Shown here piece after piece: positions 36,322-45,655 of a stretch of DNA of 64,000 bases (position 1 is its first letter; every line of letters starts with the position of its first letter). The notes beneath the pieces were generated by a model. That model was not told the DNA's origin, did not search any database, and saw only the letters and a list, made by a program, of their open reading frames with translations. This DNA comes from an uncultured Caryophanales bacterium. GTDB lineage: Bacteria; Bacillota_I; Bacilli_A; RFN20; CAG-826. A program made the position numbers and the translations under genes. Where the stretch lies: contig CAMJPB010000001.1 in the NCBI GenBank assembly GCA_946407815.1, positions 434,001 to 498,000 on the forward strand, in the 5' to 3' direction.

Positions 36322-36719
36322 GTTATAAAGACAAAGGCATTTTATTAAATATAATCGATCACTGTATAAGAGTTGAAGAGAACTTGGTTGGTTTAGATAG
36401 AAACAAATTTGATAAAGAGAAAAACATTAAGGATTCTATCTGCTTCAACATTCTTCAAATTGGTGAACTAGCTAAACATTTATCCAGTGATTTTAATGAG
36501 ATTTTTAATAAAGTTCCTTGGAAACAAATCAAAGGTATGAGAGACATTATTGCCCACGGTTATGGGACAATCGAATGGGATAGAGTCTACCAGACAGCAA
36601 TAAAAGACATTAAACCATTGCATGATTATTGCGATGAAATATTGAAAAATGAATGTGAATTAAATAGCACAAAGAAAGGAGAAAATATACCACAAACAGT
36701 TAAAAATAATTTTCGTTGA
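36315..36719 (+). CDS. hepT: HepT-like toxin (DUF86 HEPN RNase)
   Basis: 134 aa. All-helical HEPN domain with the R-x4-H-x-Y motif: RDIIAHGY (Arg76, His81, Tyr83), the RNase active site and, at the Tyr, the AMPylation site known from type VII systems. Overlap with mntA means the antitoxin is made first. The last 15-20 residues (NSTKKGENIPQ...) seem a non-conserved tail. Intact, no frameshift. Confidence 0.85.
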   Translation: MLSYKDKGILLNIIDHCIRVEENLVGLDRNKFDKEKNIKDSICFNILQIGELAKHLSSDFNEIFNKVPWKQIKGMRDIIAHGYGTIEWDRVYQTAIKDIKPLHDYCDEILKNECELNSTKKGENIPQTVKNNFR

Positions 36720-36748
36720 AAATTAAATTTAAAATTTTATATTAGGTA

Positions 36749-36757
36749 TGTTAAAAT
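36749..36757 (+). promoter_or_regulatory. Extended -10 of rnhC, leaderless
   Basis: TGtTAAAAT, then 6 bases and the ATG at 36764. No Shine-Dalgarno. Confidence 0.5.
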
Positions 36758-36763
36758 AAAAGT

Positions 36764-37687
36764 ATGATTGAAAGAGTTACAATTGTTGTTGATTCAGAAA
36801 CAAAAGATAAGATTGTAAAAAATTACAGTCCGATTCAAAAAGAAAATAGAGGTGAATACATCTTGTTTTTCGCTCAAGATAGTAAAGTCACCGTCACAGT
36901 CTACAATTCCAAAAAAGCTGATAATTATAAAGTTTTCTTTATCGGCTCCACCGCTTTAGAAGAAGCAAGACGCTGGGATAAAGAGGCAACTGCAAATGTT
37001 CCAAAGGCAAAAGCCTCCCCAACCCAAGCAAGTTGGGAGGTTTTAGACACTCAAATTGGTTCAGACGAAGTTGGTACAGGTGATTTCTTTGGCCCAATCT
37101 GTGTCTGCGCAGCTTACGTTAAAGCAAGTGATATTGATAGACTTAAAAAGTTAGGAATTGATGATTCTAAACGTTTAAAAGATGATCAAATTCGTAAACT
37201 TGGAAAAATTCTTATTAACGAATTTGAGTATTCACAACTTTCACTTAATAACGAGAAATACAATGAACTCATTGATAAAGATATGAATATGAATGAAATG
37301 AAAGCGAAAATGCATAACCGTGTTTTGCTTAATTTACTTAATAAACATAACCAAACTAAACATATCTTAATCGATGAATTCCTTAAGGAAGCAAGTTATT
37401 ATAAATACTTGAAAGATGAAAAAGATGTTGTGAAAGGCATAACCTTTAAGACTAAAGGAGAAACATATTTCCCATCTGTGGCAGTAGGAAGTATTATTGC
37501 CCGTTATTCATTTATCCAACACATGGATTTACTTAGTAAAAAATACAAAATGGATATTCCTTATGGAGCTTCTAAAAAGGTTACCGAATTTGCGAAAAAG
37601 TTCGCTAAAAAGTATGGCTTTAAGGAATTAGATAAAATCGTAAAGAAAAACTTCGTCAATTATGAAGATTTAACGAAGTTGTTTTAG
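36764..37687 (+). CDS. rnhC: Ribonuclease HIII
   Basis: 307 aa, removes RNA from RNA-DNA hybrids. N-terminal TBP-like DUF3378 domain (about 1-80) and the RNase H fold starting at IGSDEVGTGDFFGP (Asp-Glu catalytic pair), then IDDSKRLKDDQI and a third acidic residue in ILIDEF. Full length. Its last 18 bases overlap the convergent rluD-type gene. Leaderless-type promoter. Confidence 0.95.
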   Translation: MIERVTIVVDSETKDKIVKNYSPIQKENRGEYILFFAQDSKVTVTVYNSKKADNYKVFFIGSTALEEARRWDKEATANVPKAKASPTQASWEVLDTQIGSDEVGTGDFFGPICVCAAYVKASDIDRLKKLGIDDSKRLKDDQIRKLGKILINEFEYSQLSLNNEKYNELIDKDMNMNEMKAKMHNRVLLNLLNKHNQTKHILIDEFLKEASYYKYLKDEKDVVKGITFKTKGETYFPSVAVGSIIARYSFIQHMDLLSKKYKMDIPYGASKKVTEFAKKFAKKYGFKELDKIVKKNFVNYEDLTKLF

Positions 37688-38572
37688 TATTTCTTTAAAG
37701 TAATTAGGGAGATCGACACTAAATGTCATCTCCTTTTTTGTTTTCGGATGTATGAAGTGAATCTCGTGAGCGAATAAGAGTTGACCATCGTCATAGAGTT
37801 TGCGGTTTCCTTTTCCATAAATTGGATCGCCAATTACAGGGTGTCCGATATAGGACATATGCACTCTAATTTGGTGGGTTCTACCAGTCTTGAGAGCGCA
37901 CTCTACTAGGGTAGTTTCTTTTAATCGCTCAATAACTTTAAATGAAGTTTCAGCTTCTTTTCCACGAAGAAGGTCCACCGCCATCTTTTGTCTAAACTTT
38001 TGGTCTCTACCAATCGGAGCGATGATTTTACCTTCGTTTTCTTCAATATTTCCAAGCACCAAAGCGTAATATTTTCTACCTAATGTGTGATTGGTTAATT
38101 GATTAGATAAGAAAGCGTGGGCTGCATCATTTTTAGCGACGATTAATAAACCTGCGGTATCTTTATCGATACGGTGCACAATTCCTGGCCTAAAATCCCC
38201 ATTTAATGAGGAAAGATTTTCGCTATGGAATTTAAGTGCATTTGCTAAAGTATGTTCTTTATTTCCAGCGCCTGGATGCACTACTAAACCTTTAGGTTTA
38301 TTTACAACGATTACATCATCATCTTCGTAGATAATATCAAGTGGAATATCTTCAGCGTCTAAGTCAGAAGTTTCGTTAGGAAAATCTTTAACAGTAATTA
38401 GATCTTTTTCACGAAGTTTATATGAGGATTTTTCAGGTTTTGAGTTAACTAAAATTAAGCCATTTTCAAGATGACTTTGAATTTTACTTCTAGATACATC
38501 TTCTAGTAAAATTGCTAGAGCCTTATCTAAACGTAAGTTTTCTAGTTCATTACTTACCTTGATTTCCTTCAT
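37670..38572 (-). CDS. rluD: RluD-family 23S rRNA pseudouridine synthase
   Basis: 300 aa. S4 RNA-binding domain (about 1-70) then synthase domain with the catalytic HRIDKDTAGLLIVAK (Asp) and TGRTHQIRVHM. Which uridine it modifies (RluD or RluC type) cannot be told. Its start lies inside the lspA end (23-base overlap), the order lspA-rluD being widespread in Bacillota. Confidence 0.93.
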   Translation of the reverse strand: MKEIKVSNELENLRLDKALAILLEDVSRSKIQSHLENGLILVNSKPEKSSYKLREKDLITVKDFPNETSDLDAEDIPLDIIYEDDDVIVVNKPKGLVVHPGAGNKEHTLANALKFHSENLSSLNGDFRPGIVHRIDKDTAGLLIVAKNDAAHAFLSNQLTNHTLGRKYYALVLGNIEENEGKIIAPIGRDQKFRQKMAVDLLRGKEAETSFKVIERLKETTLVECALKTGRTHQIRVHMSYIGHPVIGDPIYGKGNRKLYDDGQLLFAHEIHFIHPKTKKEMTFSVDLPNYFKEILKQLR

Positions 38573-39221
38573 TAGCTTTCTTTTCTTCTTCCTCTTTTTT
38601 CATCTTCTCGAGTTGTTCTGGAGAATATTTATATTCGCCTCTTTCGGCTTTTCTTTTTGCCTCTTTGATCTCATCAATAACCATGGCGATTAAGATAACA
38701 ATAATACCAATAACTAAACATGAATCAGCGATGTTAAACATCGCGAATGGCCAGCCAAAGAAATAGAATTGAATCCAGTCAATAACGCCGCCAAAGCCGA
38801 CTGTTGATTCCCAATAAAAGGCTCTATCAATTAAGTTACCAACGCCACCAGTAATCATTAAGGCTAGGGCAACTTTATAGATTGTAGTGAGTTTTTTATA
38901 TTGAACAATATAGTAAGCAATAAATGCTCCTGACATTACTAGTGAAATTAAGAGTAACAAAACTCGTTTTCCAGCGAGCATAGAGAATGCTGCTCCATTG
39001 TTAATGGAACCACCAATGTAGCAGAAGTTAGGAATGATTGTAATTGCCCCTTCAGCAGCAGTTCTAACACCGCTTTCCATTGCAGGAATTCCAAAATGAC
39101 TAAGGACTATCCATTTTGTGACAATATCAATCGTGAAAAGAACAATCATTAACCAGATGTAGCTACTATAAAACTTTTTGAGACTTTCTTTTGAAAATAT
39201 CTTCTTAAAAAATGCTTTCAT
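38550..39221 (-). CDS. lspA: Lipoprotein signal peptidase (signal peptidase II)
   Basis: 223 aa, cleaves lipoprotein signals ahead of the lipidated Cys. Four membrane segments; catalytic Asp pair in GGVGNLIDRAFY and FAMFNIADSCLVIG. It is longer than the usual 160 aa, with an N-terminal extension and a charged tail (ERGEYKYSPEQLEKMKKEEEEKKA). It serves the many lipoproteins in this window (at least seven with a clear lipobox). It lies 2 bases after ileS. Confidence 0.93.
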   Translation of the reverse strand: MKAFFKKIFSKESLKKFYSSYIWLMIVLFTIDIVTKWIVLSHFGIPAMESGVRTAAEGAITIIPNFCYIGGSINNGAAFSMLAGKRVLLLLISLVMSGAFIAYYIVQYKKLTTIYKVALALMITGGVGNLIDRAFYWESTVGFGGVIDWIQFYFFGWPFAMFNIADSCLVIGIIVILIAMVIDEIKEAKRKAERGEYKYSPEQLEKMKKEEEEKKANEGNQGK

Positions 39222-39223
39222 AA

Positions 39224-41932
39224 TTATTTACCTAAAACATGAGCGCAGCGTTTACAAACTTCGCTCTCATCGTCGATTCTAATTAGCTTATCCACATAGT
39301 TCCAACAACGTGGACATTTTTGAGCTTCAATGTGATGTGCTTCCACCTCTTTAACATCAGCGAATTCAACCTTAGAAACGATGAGTAATTTCTCAACATT
39401 TTTCTCACCCAAAATCTCTTTGAATGAGTTAGGAAGAACCACTAATGCTTCTTGGCTAGAACCGATAATTCCAGAGGCTCTTGCTTCCTCAAGTTTCTTA
39501 TTTACAACGTCACGAGTTTCTTTAAATTTCTCGTAATTTTCAAAGACTTTTTTGTCAAAATCCCCGGTTTTTCCTGGATATTTTAATAGTTGGGCAGATT
39601 TTCCGTTATAGTCTGGCATGTTAGCGTAAACCTCATCCATAGTGAATGGAAGGACAGGAGTCAATAGTCTTAAAAGTGTGTCAGTAACTTGGTAAATTAC
39701 GGACTGCATTTGTCTACGTCTAAGTGAGTCTTTTGCTTCACAATAAAGGATATCTTTTCCAATATCAAGATAGAAGCTAGAAAGGTCTGCTGACATGAAC
39801 GCCATAATCTTCATCATTGCTGTTGAGAAATCATATCTATCGAATGCATCGATGACATCATTTTTGACTTCTTCGAGTTTGGCTAAAATGAAGGTATCAA
39901 CTGGTTCATATTCTTTAACCATATCTTTGCTTGGATCAAACTTGCCGTTTTCACCATCAGATAAGTTACCAAGTAAGAACTTAAATGTATTACGAATCTT
40001 ACGATATTGGTCTGCAACTTGTTTTAATAAATTCTCAGAAATTCTAACATCTTGTTGATAGTTAACAGTGGCAACCCAAAGTCTAAGAATATCGGCACCA
40101 AAGATGTTACACATCTTAAGTGGGTCAACACCATTGCCTTTAGATTTATGCATTTGCTCACCATGTTCATCTAAAACCCAACCGTGGGAAACAACTGCTT
40201 TATAAGGAGCTTTTCCTTGAATTGCGGTCGAGATTGTAAGAGATGAGTTAAACCAACCACGATATTGGTCACTACCTTCAAGGTAGAGTTCTGATTGATC
40301 ATAACCTTGGCGTTTTCTTAAAACAGCATCAAAGGATGAACCTGAGTCAAACCAAACGTCCATAATATCTTTTTCTTTAGTGAATTTACCGTTTGGGGAA
40401 TGTTCATTTTTATATCCTTCTGGAAGGAAGAATTCGGCATCTTTTTCGTACCAGATATCACTTCCGTATTCATAGAATACTTTAACGATATGATCAAAGA
40501 CTTCTTTTTCAATAATTGGGGTTTCATCTTCGCAATAAATAATTGGAATTGGAACACCCCAAACTCTTTGACGAGAAATACACCAGTCATTTCTGTCTTT
40601 AATCATGTTGGTCATTCTGTCTTTACCCCATGCTGGGATCCATTTAACAGCTTCAACTTCTCTTAAAAGTTCGTCTTTAATTTTTCCGATTGAGCAGAAC
40701 CATTGAGGTGTAGAACGGAAAATAACAGGTTTTCCAGTTCTCCAGTCATGTGGGTAGCTATGGACGATTTCATCTTCTTTAAGAAGCTCACCGTTTTCTT
40801 TTAACATCTCTAAGATGACTTTATTGCTCTCTTCATAGAAGAGACCGTTAAGTCTTTCACCGCATTCGTCAGTTAAACGACCATAATTATCGATTGGGCA
40901 GTAAGGTTGAATTCCATATTTTGCACAGACGTTATAGTCATCAACACCTAAGCCTGGAGCAGTGTGAACTAAACCAGTACCAGAGTCATTAGTAACGTGG
41001 TCTCCAAGAAGGAAGACAGATTCTCTATCATAGAATGGATGTTTAGCTTTGCAACCTTCAAGTTCTTTGCCTTTAAATGTCTTAAGGCATTCAAAAGTTT
41101 CAAAGCCAAGTTCTTCTTTAAGTTGAGAAGAATTTTCTTTTAAAAGAATAAAGTCACCCTTTTCAGTATGATATAAACCATAGTTAAATCTTGGGTTAAC
41201 TGAGATTGCTAAGTTTGATGGAAGTGAGTATGGAGTTGTGGTCCAAATTACAGCTTTACTTCCATTTGGAACAACGCCTTTTCCGTCCACCATCGGGAAA
41301 GAAACATAGATGGCGTAGCTCTTAACATCCTTATATTCAATTTCAGCTTCTGCTAAAGCAGATTCTGAGCTCCATGACCAATAAACTGGTTTAAGTCCTT
41401 TGTAAATAAGACCTTTTAAAGCCATAGTTGCAAAGACTTCAATTTGGTTAGCTTCGAATTGCTTTTCTAATGTTTTATAAGCACCTTTATAGTCACCCAT
41501 AATGCCAAGACGTTTGATTTGAGCTTGTTGTCTTGCAACTTGGGTTAAAGCGTATTCTCTACATTTTTGTCTGAACTCACTTGTTGGAGTAGTTTTGCGG
41601 TTAACACCACTTTTAATAACTTGGTTTTCAATTGGAAGACCGTGTGTATCAAAGCCAAATACAAAAGGAACGTAATAACCTTGCATGCACTTCTCTCTAA
41701 CAATCATATCCTTAAGGATACGGTTTAACATATGGCCACAGTGCATATCTCCATTAGCGTATGGAGGGCCATCGTGAAATGCGAAAGGTTTGCATCCTTC
41801 TCTAGACTTTAACATTTGTCCATATAAATCTTCATCTTCCCATTTTTGCACTAAAACAGGTTCTTTGACATTAAGATTTCCTCTCATTTCAAAGTTAGTT
41901 TTAGGCATGAGTAATGTTGTCTTTAATTCCAT
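39224..41932 (-). CDS. ileS: Isoleucyl-tRNA synthetase
   Basis: 902-aa class I synthetase. HIGH-type motif PPYANGDMHCGH (near 55-70), editing domain, KMSKS-type motif MHKSKGNG (near 600), and a C-terminal zinc site CPRCWNY ... CKRCAHVLG. Bacterial (IleS1) type. Controlled by an upstream Ile T-box. Confidence 0.97.
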   Translation of the reverse strand: MELKTTLLMPKTNFEMRGNLNVKEPVLVQKWEDEDLYGQMLKSREGCKPFAFHDGPPYANGDMHCGHMLNRILKDMIVREKCMQGYYVPFVFGFDTHGLPIENQVIKSGVNRKTTPTSEFRQKCREYALTQVARQQAQIKRLGIMGDYKGAYKTLEKQFEANQIEVFATMALKGLIYKGLKPVYWSWSSESALAEAEIEYKDVKSYAIYVSFPMVDGKGVVPNGSKAVIWTTTPYSLPSNLAISVNPRFNYGLYHTEKGDFILLKENSSQLKEELGFETFECLKTFKGKELEGCKAKHPFYDRESVFLLGDHVTNDSGTGLVHTAPGLGVDDYNVCAKYGIQPYCPIDNYGRLTDECGERLNGLFYEESNKVILEMLKENGELLKEDEIVHSYPHDWRTGKPVIFRSTPQWFCSIGKIKDELLREVEAVKWIPAWGKDRMTNMIKDRNDWCISRQRVWGVPIPIIYCEDETPIIEKEVFDHIVKVFYEYGSDIWYEKDAEFFLPEGYKNEHSPNGKFTKEKDIMDVWFDSGSSFDAVLRKRQGYDQSELYLEGSDQYRGWFNSSLTISTAIQGKAPYKAVVSHGWVLDEHGEQMHKSKGNGVDPLKMCNIFGADILRLWVATVNYQQDVRISENLLKQVADQYRKIRNTFKFLLGNLSDGENGKFDPSKDMVKEYEPVDTFILAKLEEVKNDVIDAFDRYDFSTAMMKIMAFMSADLSSFYLDIGKDILYCEAKDSLRRRQMQSVIYQVTDTLLRLLTPVLPFTMDEVYANMPDYNGKSAQLLKYPGKTGDFDKKVFENYEKFKETRDVVNKKLEEARASGIIGSSQEALVVLPNSFKEILGEKNVEKLLIVSKVEFADVKEVEAHHIEAQKCPRCWNYVDKLIRIDDESEVCKRCAHVLGK

Positions 41933-41950
41933 TTTTCTACTCCTTTAAAC

Positions 41951-42166
41951 AAATAAAAGCATCCCATCTTAAGGACGCTTTATACGTGGTACCACCTTAA
42001 TTCTCTTACATTGTAAGAGCACTTAATTATGTCTATAACGGAGACCTCCGGGATTCTTACTTATTTCACAATCCTTACAAAGAAGTGATATTTACCTTAA
42101 GATAATGTTAGCCTTCCACCATCGCTAACTCGCTATAATTAGAGCTTAAGTAAACGTGTCTTCTAG
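41951..42166 (-). promoter_or_regulatory. T-box riboswitch (Ile) before ileS
   Basis: The T-box core AAGGTGGTACCACG is at 41998-41985. The terminator stem AGCGTCC/GGATGCT (41979-41958) is followed by TTTTATTT. Stem I is readable: GAAG...TTTACTTAAG pairs with CTTAAGGTAAA...CTTC, and its internal loop contains ATC (in AATATCAC), an Ile specifier. Uncharged tRNA-Ile would keep ileS expressed. It fills the ftsZ-ileS gap. Confidence 0.92.
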
Positions 42167-42187
42167 GGTTTTTATCAAATCTTTATA

Positions 42188-43303
42188 TTAAAGATTTTTG
42201 TCTTTTAAGAAATTTGGAAGGAATGAATCCATTTCATCATTAGATTCTTCCTTCGTTTCTTCACTTGCCTGAGCTTCAGGAGCGGCGTCGCTACTTGTCT
42301 CGCTTGTTGGAATTGGGCGATCGTATGTAGGAACGTGCGTGAAGTCAAATTCTTCAGTGAAGTCACTTGCGATAACAGATACAAGTATCTGGTCTGATAA
42401 TTCTTCATTAATTGAAACACCAAATTTGATGTCGACTGAACTACCTGCTGCTTCAATGATTCTATTAACGGTTTCTTGTGCCTCATAGAGTGAAACTTCA
42501 CGTCCACATGTGACTGCACAGATAGCACGACGTGCGCCATTAATACTGGCTTCAAGAAGTGGTGAGTTAATAGCGTTATTTGCAGCTTCTTGAGATCTAT
42601 TTGGTCCACTGCCCATACCAAATCCGATTAAGCAAATGCCAGAATCTTTTAAGGTATTCTTAACATCAGCAAAGTCTAAGTTAATGAATGCTGGGCAAAG
42701 GATTAAATCTGTAACAGTTTTAACGCTTTGAGCGAGAACTCCATCACTTTCAGCAAATGCTTCTGAAATAGGAGCAGTTCCGCTTACCATAAGTAATTTA
42801 TCGTTAGAAACGATAATAATTGCATCAACAGCATCTTTAAGGTTATTTAAACCTTCTACTGAATTAGCAATACGCTTCTTACCTTCGAATGTGAATGGGC
42901 GTGTAACGATTGCGACTGTAAGTGCGCCTGCTTCTTTAGCGCATTGGGCGATTACAGGAGCAGCACCTGTGCCAGTGCCTCCACCCATACCTGCTGCGAT
43001 AAAGACTAAGTTTGCACCATCAACAATTTCACGAATCTTATCAATTGATTCTTCGGCAGCTTTACGGCCAACTTCAGGATTACCACCAGCACCTAAACCA
43101 CCAGAGGTTTGCTCACCAAGAACAATTCTATTTTTAGCTTTTGATCTTGAAAGTGCTTGTTGGTCAGTATTTGCAACATAAAATTCGACGGATGATATAT
43201 TATCATCAATCATTCTATTTACTGCATTATTGCCGGCTCCACCGACACCTATAACGACTATTCGAGCGTATGCTTCATAATTATCTAAATCATTTTCGTA
43301 CAT
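42188..43303 (-). CDS. ftsZ: Cell division protein FtsZ
   Basis: 371-aa tubulin-like GTPase that forms the division ring. GTP-binding GVGGAGNNAVNRM (about 18-30), tubulin signature GGGTGTGAAP (about 107), synergy loop and a C-terminal peptide SFLPNFLKDK that would bind FtsA or membrane partners. A variable linker of only about 40 residues. AAGGAG site before the ATG. Follows ftsA by 17 bases. Confidence 0.97.
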   Translation of the reverse strand: MYENDLDNYEAYARIVVIGVGGAGNNAVNRMIDDNISSVEFYVANTDQQALSRSKAKNRIVLGEQTSGGLGAGGNPEVGRKAAEESIDKIREIVDGANLVFIAAGMGGGTGTGAAPVIAQCAKEAGALTVAIVTRPFTFEGKKRIANSVEGLNNLKDAVDAIIIVSNDKLLMVSGTAPISEAFAESDGVLAQSVKTVTDLILCPAFINLDFADVKNTLKDSGICLIGFGMGSGPNRSQEAANNAINSPLLEASINGARRAICAVTCGREVSLYEAQETVNRIIEAAGSSVDIKFGVSINEELSDQILVSVIASDFTEEFDFTHVPTYDRPIPTSETSSDAAPEAQASEETKEESNDEMDSFLPNFLKDKNL

Positions 43304-43320
43304 AATTATGCTCCTTGTTT

Positions 43321-44526
43321 CTAATTATCTTTAACTCGTTGTAATTGAGTTGCTTTTACTCTTGTATCACTAAGTGTTCCTTTGTATTTGCTTGAGGCAA
43401 ATATTGCGCCTATGATTGCGCTGAAACTTGTGTCTCTAGCGCCTATACACTCAGGTTCTAAGTAGTGAAGTGAGGCATTTGTTTCAAACTTGTTTTTAAC
43501 AAGACCTTCAAATCCAAACATTTTAGTAAGTCCTCCAGTGAATACAATTGGAAGATTTTTAACGTTATCTGGATAGCCTTTCATTAAGGTTTCAAATGCG
43601 TTATCAAATTTATAGAAGAATTCTTCGTTGAAGAATTGTCTAATTAGTGAATTCAAACTTTCTGGATCATGCTTTGTTTCAAGTCCGTTCGTCATTGATG
43701 TAGCAATTACTGGTTTATAAGTAAGTTCTCTTTCATCAAGGCCATACTTCTTGAGTAATTCAAGGGCATCGAAGTAAGATAATCCAAATTTATTGCCGAT
43801 TGAATTAATCAAATCTGAAGCTCCAGACATGACATTGATAGTTTCAAATGGAGATGAGTTTCCTATTAAGGAAAGGTTTGTTACGTCTGCTCCAATGTCC
43901 ACTAAAATGTAGGAATCCGGAATATCAGATGTGTATTTAGCGAGCTCGCATATTGCGTATGAGCTAACACACATTCTACGCACTTTCATACGAGCGTTAT
44001 CAAGCAAACGTTTATAATCTTGAATAACTCTGGTAGGTAAAGTGTGAATTTTTGCCTTAATTGTAATGTTGTTAGATTTTTCATTAATTGGAGGGTTAAT
44101 AAATGAACGGCCTCTTTCAAGAATGAAGGAATCTGGAATAATATCCACTATTTCACTTCCGCCAGGGATTGCTTCTTTTTGGACAAGAGAAACGACATTT
44201 TCGATGTCGATTTGAGCAATTTGGGAATAAGGCGAAACAATGTTGCTTGTTTTAACACTTTGGAAAACGTTTAAACCTAATGATGGAAGAACTAAAGTAA
44301 CTTCGTTAATGGTAATCTTTTCTTTAGTTGTTTCATCCTTGAATTCTTTCATGGATGCAATGATTGAAGAAAGTGTCTGAAAATCAACAATTTCTCCATG
44401 AGAAACTAGACCACGAATTGGTCTTTCAGCGACATGAATTAGATTAACTTTGTTATTTTTTACATAACCAACAGCAAGTCTAACTTCTGTATCAGATACT
44501 TCGATTGCACTTATATATTTTTCCAT
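43321..44526 (-). CDS. ftsA: Cell division protein FtsA
   Basis: 401-aa actin-like ATPase that tethers FtsZ. Seen: SAIEVSDTEVRLAVGYV start, ILVDIGADVTNLSLI phosphate loop, IVFTGGLTKMFGF. The C-terminus ends YKGTLSDTRVKATQLQRVKDN, and I do not see the usual Trp/Phe-rich amphipathic membrane helix. The start has no good ribosome site; a TATATT box lies 10 bases upstream. The 160-base gap to asnA is AT-rich and has only a weak hairpin. Confidence 0.9.
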   Translation of the reverse strand: MEKYISAIEVSDTEVRLAVGYVKNNKVNLIHVAERPIRGLVSHGEIVDFQTLSSIIASMKEFKDETTKEKITINEVTLVLPSLGLNVFQSVKTSNIVSPYSQIAQIDIENVVSLVQKEAIPGGSEIVDIIPDSFILERGRSFINPPINEKSNNITIKAKIHTLPTRVIQDYKRLLDNARMKVRRMCVSSYAICELAKYTSDIPDSYILVDIGADVTNLSLIGNSSPFETINVMSGASDLINSIGNKFGLSYFDALELLKKYGLDERELTYKPVIATSMTNGLETKHDPESLNSLIRQFFNEEFFYKFDNAFETLMKGYPDNVKNLPIVFTGGLTKMFGFEGLVKNKFETNASLHYLEPECIGARDTSFSAIIGAIFASSKYKGTLSDTRVKATQLQRVKDN

Positions 44527-44686
44527 ATGATTACGGAATATATTTTATATATTAAAAACCTATATATCAAGAATATTAACAAAAATAAATTATTTTAATT
44601 TTCCATTAATAAAAAAGCAAAAATAGTTTTTGAAATATTTATGCTTTAAATTTATTTGAATATTTTAATGAATTAGTTTAGCTAAT

Positions 44687-45646
44687 TTACAAAAGTGTGA
44701 TTCTCAAATCTGCAGCAGTCTCTAGATTGTTATCATCCCAATAAGAAGACTGAACTTCTCCAATGTGTTTCTTTTGAAGATAGTACATGCATAAACGAGA
44801 TTGACCTATACCGCCACCAATAGATAGTGGCAATTGTCCATTTATTATCGCATTACAATATGGATTATTCGATTTCTCTAATTCGTCTTTAGATGTTAGT
44901 TGTTTGATGAGAGAGTCTTTATTAACTCTAATTCCCATCGAACTTAATTCAATTGCGTTATCTATGGCGTCATCAAACAAAATAATGTCTCCGTTTAAAT
45001 TCCAATCATCGTAATCGGGAGCTCTATTATCATGTGGTGTTTTATTCTTTAATGGCCATCCGATTTGATATATGAAAATTGCTCTATGTTCTTTTGCAAA
45101 AAGATATTCTCTTTCTTTTGAAGTTTTATCTGGGTATAAACTAAGTAATTTTTTGCTTGATATAAATGTGATATTTTTTGGCAAATTATACGAAAAACCC
45201 CACCTTTTCTCGCTTATTTTTGCAACTTTATAGATAACGGAATAAATCTGTCTAACAACTTTAAATAGATAGGTTTTATTACGATTTTCTTCGCAAATAA
45301 TCTTCTCCCAATCCCATTGATCAACATAAATGGAATGAAGTGAATCCATAACCTCATCTTTCCTAATCGCATTCATATCAGTGTATAGACCCATACCAGT
45401 TTGGAAATTGTATTTTCTTAAAGCATATCTTTTCCATTTTGCTAATGATTGAACGATTTCAATTTTCTTATTATTCACTAAAAAAGATACTCTTTCTTCA
45501 ACCCCATTAAGATTGTCATTTAAGCCTGTTGATTCTTCAACAAATAGCGGAGCACTAACTCTTATCAAATTAAGTTTTTTAGCCAAAAACTCTTCGAATG
45601 TATCTTTTAAATATTTAATGGCGATTTGTGTCTCGATTAAGTTCAT
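44687..45646 (-). CDS. asnA: Aspartate-ammonia ligase (asparagine synthetase A)
   Basis: 319-aa class II synthetase-like enzyme making asparagine from aspartate, ammonia and ATP. Motifs: IRVSAPLFVEESTGLNDNLNG, FQTGMGLYTDMNAIRKDE, YVDQWDWEK and GGGIGQSRLCMYYLQKKHIGEVQ. It lies 9 bases after rsmH and before ftsA, a place where ftsL/pbp/mraY are usual in walled Bacilli. Full length. Confidence 0.95.
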   Translation of the reverse strand: MNLIETQIAIKYLKDTFEEFLAKKLNLIRVSAPLFVEESTGLNDNLNGVEERVSFLVNNKKIEIVQSLAKWKRYALRKYNFQTGMGLYTDMNAIRKDEVMDSLHSIYVDQWDWEKIICEENRNKTYLFKVVRQIYSVIYKVAKISEKRWGFSYNLPKNITFISSKKLLSLYPDKTSKEREYLFAKEHRAIFIYQIGWPLKNKTPHDNRAPDYDDWNLNGDIILFDDAIDNAIELSSMGIRVNKDSLIKQLTSKDELEKSNNPYCNAIINGQLPLSIGGGIGQSRLCMYYLQKKHIGEVQSSYWDDNNLETAADLRITLL

Positions 45647-45655
45647 TTTTCTAAT

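Noticed and set aside
44671-44687. AATTAG/CTAATT hairpin after asnA as terminator
   Set aside because: Short AT-only stem, overlaps the stop codon, no U run after it.
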